Source: JAUYQR01 sp050632395
GTDB taxonomy: Bacteria > Pseudomonadota > Alphaproteobacteria > Rhodobacterales > Rhodobacteraceae
Assembly (NCBI RefSeq): GCF_050632395.1
Contig: NZ_CP192600.1
Span: 3,100,001 to 3,164,000 of the forward strand
Reading direction: 5' to 3'
Length of the DNA stretch: 64,000 nucleotides
Each line of letters begins with the position of its first letter. The first letter of the stretch is position 1. The notes below the pieces were generated by a model. That model worked only from the letters and a program-made list of their open reading frames with translations. It was not told where the DNA came from and ran no database searches. The translations under genes were made by a program, and so were the position numbers. Shown here piece after piece: positions 59,009-64,000 of this stretch.

Positions 59009-60318
59009 CAGACCTGATCGCAAACGCCGTCGCCCGCTCCGCCAATGTCGCCGAAATCGTGCTTGGTCGCGGCGTGTTGGCCGACGCGGGCCGCATCTAC
59101 GCCCGCCACTTTTCCGGCCCTGCCCTCCTTTTCGCAGATGACCGAGGCTGGGCCGCCGCTGGCCCCGCGGTCGAGGCGGCGCTGAACGCCGCAGGCATCG
59201 CCACCCGCCGCCACATCATCGCAGCCACCCCGCGCCCGAAACCCACGACCGACCTTGCCGACAGCCTTGGTGCGGCCCTCGCGCCCGGCGAAACCCCCGT
59301 CGCCATCGGGTCAGGCGTGATGAACGACGTGGTGAAATATGCGGCCTTCCAGCGCGCAATCCCCTACCTTTGCGTCGCCACCGCCGCCTCAATGGACGGC
59401 TACACCTCGGCTGGCGCGCCGCTGTCGGAAAAGGGGTTCAAGAAAACCATCCCCTGCCGCCCCGCCAAGGTTCTGATCGCCGACCTCGACGTGATCTGTG
59501 CCGCGCCGCCCGAAATGACCGGCTGGGGCTACGGCGACCTTGCCGGAAAGGTGCCTGCGGGCGGCGACTGGATGATCGCCGACGCGCTTGGCATCGAAGC
59601 CATCGACGACGTCGCCTGGCCGATGGTGCAGGGCGGCCTGTCCGGCTGGCTTGCCCACCCCGACCGCATCCGCGCCGCCGACCCCGCCGCCATCGACGGC
59701 CTTTTTCAGGGCCTGACGCTGGTGGGTCTTGCGATGGAGGCGCACGGCTCGTCCCGCCCCGCATCCGGCGCCGACCACCAGATCGCCCACCTGTGGGAAA
59801 TGGACGACCTCCACCACCAAGGCCAGCGCGTCAGCCACGGCGCCTGCGTCGCGGTGGGCTGCGTGACGACGCTGCACATGTATGACTGGCTGCTTGCCCA
59901 ACCCCACCGCTTCGATCTCGACCGCCCCGGTGCTACGATGGCCGCCAAGTCCGCCGAAATCCTACAGCGTTTCGGCGCGGGCGAGGTTGCCGACCGCGCC
60001 GTTGCGGAAACCGAGGCCAAGCACACCGACGGCGCTGCCCTCCACGACCGCCTGATCCGCCTCAACGCCATCTGGCCCGACCTCGCCCCCCGCCTGCGCG
60101 CCCGCCTGATGCCCGCCACCGACATGGCCCGCGCGCTTGCCACCGCCGGCGCACCGTCAGGTGCCGCCGACATCGGCGTCAGCCGCGACTACCTGCTTGA
60201 GACCATCCTCAAGGCCCGCTTCCTGCGCAGCCGCTACACTCTTCTCGATCTGCTGGACGAAACCGGGCTTCTGCCGCAGGCTGCCGAGGCCGCCCTTGGC
60301 CAGAAGGTTGCCCCATGA
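59005..60318 (+). CDS. AraM/sn-glycerol-1-phosphate-dehydrogenase-type iron-containing dehydrogenase
   Basis: 437 residues. NAD site VAIGSGVMNDVVKYAAF and ATAASMDGYTSAGAPL; metal ligands in GWGYGDLAGKVPAGGDWMIAD and MEAHGSSRPASGADHQIAHLWEM, then VSHGACVAVG. SSRPASG(S/A)(E/D)H is the signature of G1P dehydrogenases such as Bacillus AraM. Here it is embedded in a transport/catabolic operon, so it more likely oxidises a polyol or polyol phosphate than makes archaeal-type lipid. It is coupled by ATGA at both ends. Confidence 0.85.
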   Translation: MTDLIANAVARSANVAEIVLGRGVLADAGRIYARHFSGPALLFADDRGWAAAGPAVEAALNAAGIATRRHIIAATPRPKPTTDLADSLGAALAPGETPVAIGSGVMNDVVKYAAFQRAIPYLCVATAASMDGYTSAGAPLSEKGFKKTIPCRPAKVLIADLDVICAAPPEMTGWGYGDLAGKVPAGGDWMIADALGIEAIDDVAWPMVQGGLSGWLAHPDRIRAADPAAIDGLFQGLTLVGLAMEAHGSSRPASGADHQIAHLWEMDDLHHQGQRVSHGACVAVGCVTTLHMYDWLLAQPHRFDLDRPGATMAAKSAEILQRFGAGEVADRAVAETEAKHTDGAALHDRLIRLNAIWPDLAPRLRARLMPATDMARALATAGAPSGAADIGVSRDYLLETILKARFLRSRYTLLDLLDETGLLPQAAEAALGQKVAP

Positions 60319-60872
60319 CGCTTGCCACCCTCGCCGCCCGTGCATCGGGTGAAATCGCCGCCGCCGTGGCCGCCATCGACCCTGCCGCGATGGACGGCAT
60401 GGTCGCGGAAATCTCCGCCGCCCGCCGCATCGCCTGCTACGGCGTCGGGCGCGAGGGGTTGATGATGCGCGCCCTTGCCATGCGGCTTTACCACATGGGG
60501 CTCGATGCGCATGTGGTGGGCGACATGTCCTGCCCGCCCCTCGGCCCCGGCGACCTTCTGATCGCCAGCGCCGGGCCGGGCGGGTTTTCCACGGTAAACG
60601 GCCTGATCGGCGTCGCCCGCAACGCCGGCGCCCGCGTCGCCTGCGTTACCGCCCAACCCGACGGGTCCGCCCCAAAGGCCGCCCACCGCATCTTCCACAT
60701 CCCCGCCCAGACGATGGCGAACGACCAGACCGGCGCCACCTCGGTCCTGCCGATGGGGTCGCTGTTCGAGGGCGCGCAATACCTCGCCTTCGAGCTTTTG
60801 ATCCTCGCGCTCCGTGACCACCTCGGCGTGGCACCCGATGCCATGCGCGCCCGCCACACCAATCTGGAGTAA
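60315..60872 (+). CDS. SIS-domain sugar isomerase (6-phospho-3-hexuloisomerase-like)
   Basis: 185 residues, the usual HxlB length. ISAARRIACYGVGREGLMMRALAMRLYHMG and GDMSCPPLGPGDLLIASAGPGGFSTVNGLIGVARNAGARVACVTAQP follow the SIS phosphosugar-binding pattern. HxlB interconverts hexulose-6-phosphate and fructose-6-phosphate. No HxlA (hexulose-phosphate synthase) is adjacent, so the substrate may differ. Confidence 0.85.
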   Translation: MTLATLAARASGEIAAAVAAIDPAAMDGMVAEISAARRIACYGVGREGLMMRALAMRLYHMGLDAHVVGDMSCPPLGPGDLLIASAGPGGFSTVNGLIGVARNAGARVACVTAQPDGSAPKAAHRIFHIPAQTMANDQTGATSVLPMGSLFEGAQYLAFELLILALRDHLGVAPDAMRARHTNLE

Positions 60873-60875
60873 GTC

Positions 60876-61643
60876 ATGGCCTGGCAGGACCGTTTCGCCC
60901 TTACCGGCCGCAAGGCACTGATCACCGGCGCGTCGAAAGGCATCGGCGCCGAAATCGCCGTCGTCTTTGCCGAGGCTGGCGCCGATATCATCGCCCTTGG
61001 CCGTGACGAGGCCGACCTTGCCGCCACCGCCACCGCCGTTCGCGCCCACGGCCGCCGTTGCCTGACCCTGACCGCCGAAATGGCCAGCCCGACCGACCCC
61101 GTCAAAGCCTGCGAACGCGCGCTCGCAGAATGGGGCACCATCGACATTCTCGTGAACTCCGCCGGTATCGCCAACGTCGCCCCCGCCGTCGATTTCTCGA
61201 CCGCCGACTGGGACCAGATGATGGCCGTCAACCTGCGCGCCCCGTTCCTGACCGCCCGCACCCTTGCCCCGGCGATGATCGCGCAAAGATGGGGCAAGGT
61301 CATCAACATCAGCAGCCAGACCGGCGTCATCGCGCTGGATGACCATGCCGCCTATGCCGCCTCCAAAGGGGGCCTGAACGCCCTGACGAAATCGCTTTGC
61401 GCCGAATGGGCGCGCCATAACGTGCAGGTCAACGCGATCTGCCCGACCGTGGTGATGACCCCGATGGGCAAAAAGGTCTGGGGCAAGCCCGAAAAGGGCG
61501 ACCCCTTCCGCAACGCCACCCCCGCGCGCCGCTTTGCCGAACCGGTCGAAATCGCGGATGCCGCCCTCTACCTCGCCTCCGATGCCTCGAGCATGGTCAA
61601 CGGCGCGCTTCTCATGGTGGAAGGCGGGTTCACCAGTGTCTGA
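60876..61643 (+). CDS. Short-chain dehydrogenase/reductase
   Basis: 255 residues. Cofactor motif ALITGASKGIGAEIAVVF, structural NSAGIANVAP, catalytic Ser in NISSQTGVI and YAASKGGLNALTKSL, a classical SDR. The pattern fits polyol or sugar dehydrogenases such as gluconate 5-dehydrogenase. The gene is 3 bp after the SIS gene and its end overlaps the HAD gene by 8 bp. Confidence 0.92.
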   Translation: MAWQDRFALTGRKALITGASKGIGAEIAVVFAEAGADIIALGRDEADLAATATAVRAHGRRCLTLTAEMASPTDPVKACERALAEWGTIDILVNSAGIANVAPAVDFSTADWDQMMAVNLRAPFLTARTLAPAMIAQRWGKVINISSQTGVIALDDHAAYAASKGGLNALTKSLCAEWARHNVQVNAICPTVVMTPMGKKVWGKPEKGDPFRNATPARRFAEPVEIADAALYLASDASSMVNGALLMVEGGFTSV

Positions 61644-62547
61644 CGTCGCCGACCTCGGCCTCTCCACCGACGACGCCTTCGCCCGGTATGAGGCCGTCCG
61701 CCCCCGCCTGCCCACAGCCAGCTTCCCGAAGGCCAGCCAGCACGGGCAATCGCTGGCAGATGTGGCCGACCGCTGGGATGGCTTCGTCCTCGATGCCTTC
61801 GGTGTCCTGAACGTCGGCGACACGCCCATCCCCGGCGCGGTCGCCCGCATGGCTGACCTGCGGCGCATGGGCAAACGCCTCTGCGTGCTGACCAACGCCG
61901 CCTCCTACCCGCGCGCGGAAGCCTTGGCGAAATACCGACGCCTTGGCTTCGACTTCACCGCCGACGAGGTCGTCTCCTCCCGCGACATCGCTGCCGCCGC
62001 CCTGCCCCGCATCGCGGATGGCGCGCGCTGGGGCGCAATTGCCGCCGCAGGCGACAGTTTCGCCGACATTCCGACCAAGATCACCGACCTCCACGACACC
62101 GCCGACTGGTCCGGCATCGACGCCTTCCTCTACCTTTCCACCGCCCGCTGGACGCCCTCCCTTCACGCCAAACTCCTGCGGGAAATGGATCGCAACCCCC
62201 GCCCCCTTCTGGTCGCCAACCCCGATCTCGTCGCCCCGCGCGAAGGCGGCCTCAGCATCGAACCCGGCTTCTGGGCGCATGACGTGGCCGACCGCACCGG
62301 TGCCACCCTCCACTGGTGCGGCAAGCCCTTCCCCGACGCGCATCTGGAGGCGGCCGCCCGCACCGGCCTTGCGCCCCACCGCCTTGCGATGGTCGGCGAC
62401 ACGCTGCACACCGACACGCTTGGCGGTCGCGCCTCCGGCATGGGAACCATCCTCATCACCGCCCACGGCCTTTTCGCGGGCCGCGACACCGCCCCCTTCA
62501 TTGCCGCCTCCGGCATCATCCCTGACGCCATCGTCACCACCACCTGA
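61636..62547 (+). CDS. HAD-superfamily class IIA phosphatase (TIGR01459/NagD-like)
   Basis: 303 residues from GTG 61636 (MSDVADLGLSTDDAF), which has AAGGCGGG upstream and overlaps the SDR stop. HAD motif I is FVLDAFGVLNVGDTPIPGA (nucleophile D), motif II VLTNAASYPRAEAL, and the C-terminal acid motif MVGDTLHTDTLGGRASGMGTILI. It probably removes phosphate from a sugar or polyol phosphate in the same pathway. Confidence 0.9.
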   Translation: MSDVADLGLSTDDAFARYEAVRPRLPTASFPKASQHGQSLADVADRWDGFVLDAFGVLNVGDTPIPGAVARMADLRRMGKRLCVLTNAASYPRAEALAKYRRLGFDFTADEVVSSRDIAAAALPRIADGARWGAIAAAGDSFADIPTKITDLHDTADWSGIDAFLYLSTARWTPSLHAKLLREMDRNPRPLLVANPDLVAPREGGLSIEPGFWAHDVADRTGATLHWCGKPFPDAHLEAAARTGLAPHRLAMVGDTLHTDTLGGRASGMGTILITAHGLFAGRDTAPFIAASGIIPDAIVTTT

Positions 62548-62559
62548 AAGGGCCAGCCC

Positions 62560-63408
62560 ATGCGCGGTTTCGGCATCCATTCCTCGATCTGGACCATGCG
62601 CTGGACGCCCGAGGCCGCCGAAGCCGCCGTGGCCGAAGCCCTGCGCCACAGCTTCGATTTCGTCGAAGTGGCCCTTCTCGACCCGCCGATCGTCGATGCC
62701 GCCCACTCCCGCGCCCTTTTCGACCGGGCGGGCATTACAGCGGTCTGCTCGCTGGGCTTGCCCGAAACGCACTGGCCCTCGCGCCACCCCGATAAGGGGA
62801 TCGAATTCCTGACCGTCGCCCTCGACAAGACCGCCGCGATGGGGGCACAGGCGCTGACCGGCGTCACCTATGGCGGCATCGGTGAACGCTCGGGCCTGCC
62901 GCCGACCGAGGCCGAACTGTCTAACGTCGCCCGTTGTCTTGAGGCGGCGGCAAAGCACGCCAAACGGCTCGGAATCGCCTTCGGGATCGAACCCGTCAAC
63001 CGCTACGAGACACATCTTCTGAACACCGGCTGGCAGGCCGCCGCGATGCTGGACCGGATCGGGGCCGACAACATCTTCATCCACCTCGATACCTACCACA
63101 TGAACATCGAGGAAAAGGGCGCGGCCAACGGCATCCTCGCCGCGCGCGACCACCTTCGCTACATCCACCTGTCGGAAAGCGACCGTGGCACGCCGGGCCA
63201 CGGCACCTGCGACTGGGACGAGATCTTCGCCGCCCTCGCCGCGATCGGCTTCAAGGGCGGATTGGCGATGGAAAGTTTCATCAACATGCCGCCCGAACTG
63301 GCATGGGGCCTGTCGGTTTGGCGTCCGGTGGCCGACAGCACCGATCAGGTGATCGGCGAGGGTCTGCCGTTCCTGCGCGGCAAGGCGCGGCAATACGGGC
63401 TGATCTGA
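62560..63408 (+). CDS. Sugar 3-epimerase-like TIM-barrel protein (DTEase/hydroxypyruvate isomerase fold)
   Basis: 282 residues. Metal/catalytic residues of tagatose/psicose-3-epimerase type appear as GIEPVNRYETHLLNT (Glu), FIHLDTYHMNIEE (Asp, His), YIHLSESDRGTPGHG and GGLAMESFIN (Glu). It epimerises a ketose at C3. It is the last gene of the rightward operon, 12 bp after the HAD gene. Confidence 0.9.
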   Translation: MRGFGIHSSIWTMRWTPEAAEAAVAEALRHSFDFVEVALLDPPIVDAAHSRALFDRAGITAVCSLGLPETHWPSRHPDKGIEFLTVALDKTAAMGAQALTGVTYGGIGERSGLPPTEAELSNVARCLEAAAKHAKRLGIAFGIEPVNRYETHLLNTGWQAAAMLDRIGADNIFIHLDTYHMNIEEKGAANGILAARDHLRYIHLSESDRGTPGHGTCDWDEIFAALAAIGFKGGLAMESFINMPPELAWGLSVWRPVADSTDQVIGEGLPFLRGKARQYGLI

Positions 63409-63413
63409 AACGG

Positions 63414-63428
63414 TTAACGCTTTCTTAC
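63414..63428 (+). promoter_or_regulatory. CtrA-like TTAA-N7-TTAC
   Basis: TTAACGCTTTCTTAC begins 6 bp after the epimerase stop and is one base from TTAA-N7-TTAA. It lies 40 bp from palindrome copy 3, the third occurrence of this pairing. Confidence 0.35.
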
Positions 63429-63468
63429 CGGGAAAATATCATGTCAAGGAAACAATGGCTTAGCCCAA

Positions 63469-63485
63469 TGTCCCACCGTGGGACA
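63469..63485. repeat. 17-bp palindrome, copy 3 of 3
   Basis: TGTCCCAC-C-GTGGGACA, the core of the 19-mers at 9282 and 21493 with the centre base inverted. It lies 75 bp before mtnP. Confidence 0.8.
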
Positions 63486-63559
63486 GGCATCGAAAACGAT
63501 GCTTGCACAGCCCGCCAACCCGCCTAGACTTCCCTACCGGACGGACAGGGGAATCCTAC

Positions 63560-64000
63560 ATGCAGACCATGATCGGCGTCATCGGCGGCTCCGGCGTCTA
63601 TCAGATTGACGGCCTCGAAGGCGCAAGCTGGGTCAAGGTGAAATCCCCCTTCGGCAAGCCCTCGGACGACATCCTCGTGGGCCGCCTCGACGGCGTGCCG
63701 ATGGCCTTCCTGCCCCGCCACGGGCGCGGCCACCCGCTCGACCCCGCCTCGATCCCCTACCGCGCCAACATCGACGCCCTGAAACGCCTCGGATGCACCG
63801 AGGTGGTCTCGATCTCGGCGGTCGGCTCGCTCCGCGAAGACTATGCCCCCGGCGACTTCGTGATCGTGGACCAGTACATCGACCGCACCGTGTCGCGCCC
63901 CGCATCTTTCTTCGGCCCCGGCTGCGTCGCCCACGTCAGCCTTGCCGACCCCGCCTGCGCCCGCCTCGGCGCCGCCTGCGCCGAAGCCGCCCGCGCGGCC
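63560..64000 (+). CDS. mtnP: S-methyl-5'-thioadenosine phosphorylase, 3'-truncated by window edge
   Basis: 147 residues visible. IGVIGGSGVYQIDGLEGASWV, then PRHGRGHPLDPASIPYRANIDALKRLGCTEVVSISAVGSLRE and FVIVDQYIDRT, all conserved in MTAP/PNP family phosphorylases. It cleaves methylthioadenosine with phosphate to adenine and methylthioribose-1-phosphate. AGGGGA precedes ATG 63560. The gene continues past the window. Confidence 0.94.
   Translation, partial: MQTMIGVIGGSGVYQIDGLEGASWVKVKSPFGKPSDDILVGRLDGVPMAFLPRHGRGHPLDPASIPYRANIDALKRLGCTEVVSISAVGSLREDYAPGDFVIVDQYIDRTVSRPASFFGPGCVAHVSLADPACARLGAACAEAARAA

Noticed and set aside
59005..60318. AraM-type enzyme as evidence of archaeal-type membrane lipids
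   Set aside because: It lies in a sugar/polyol transport operon without a G1P prenyl/heptaprenylglyceryl synthase.
1..64000. tRNA genes, CRISPR arrays, insertion sequences, prophage
   Set aside because: Intergenic regions were scanned by eye for tRNA arms, regularly spaced repeats and transposase or integrase motifs; none was recognised.

Overview
This is a GC-rich alphaproteobacterial chromosome segment. The features below point to the order Rhodobacterales (Rhodobacter/Paracoccus/Phaeobacter relatives): a circularly permuted two-piece tmRNA gene with an ANDNRAPMALAA tag, an alpha-type SspB, trgAB, the F1-ATPase zeta inhibitor (DUF1476), DUF2484 paralogues inside the division/cell-wall cluster, DctBD, and an RpoE/ChrR-type promoter in front of a photolyase. 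Genes are dense, many overlap by 1-4 bp, and I see no integrase, transposase, phage, CRISPR array or tRNA gene. The window reads as ordinary chromosome.

Layout. 1-2.2 kb: end of a sugar or inositol-type catabolic operon (TIM-barrel epimerase, Gfo/Idh/MocA dehydrogenase). 2.3-6.4 kb (-): photolyase, cyclopropane-fatty-acid synthase, trgA and trgB in one run behind a sigma-E-like promoter, looking like a singlet-oxygen/membrane stress operon. 6.5-10.4 kb: class V aminotransferase-fold enzyme, an orphan polyamine-type binding protein with a strong terminator, and a luciferase-like flavin oxidoreductase. 10.5-16 kb (+): ssrA, a chromate pair (rhodanese-ChrB, ChrA), SspB, a PmtA-like methyltransferase, fumC and two small genes. 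16-20.3 kb: a methyl-transfer group (DUF1638, small membrane protein, corrinoid protein, homocysteine methyltransferase), a radical SAM protein and the zeta inhibitor. 20.4-26 kb: purC-purS, a coupled membrane hydrolase/P450 pair, ccdA, tusA and a cytochrome c. 26-35 kb: rne, dctBD, purQ, a FAD oxidase and a DUF3563 gene.

35-49.3 kb (-) is the dcw cluster: ftsW, murG, murC, two DUF2484 genes, a small membrane gene, murB, ddl, ftsQ, ftsA, ftsZ, then lpxC, bamD and recN. murD, which I would expect upstream of ftsW, is absent. A divergent ArsR/SRPBCC operon lies there instead.

50.6-63.4 kb is a large carbohydrate or polyol island built around a 138-bp divergent promoter at about 57.9 kb. Leftward it carries a binding protein, two permeases, a SorC-type regulator and a xylulokinase-like kinase, then a small kinase and a lactonase-like hydrolase. 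Rightward it carries the ABC ATPase, an AraM/glycerol-1-phosphate-dehydrogenase-type enzyme, an SIS-domain isomerase, an SDR, a HAD phosphatase and a sugar 3-epimerase-like enzyme. I do not recognise this combination as a described pathway, and it is my main candidate for an undescribed system. The window ends inside an MTA phosphorylase gene.

Non-coding signals worth attention: a composite element (19-bp perfect palindrome plus a TTAA-N7-TCAA site about 38 bp away) at two convergent gene ends, with a third palindrome before mtnP; three copies of a hairpin-plus-GGATATTT repeat; DnaA-box-like sites and a perfect palindrome before ftsZ; and a DctD-family regulator without the GAFTGA sigma-54 loop.
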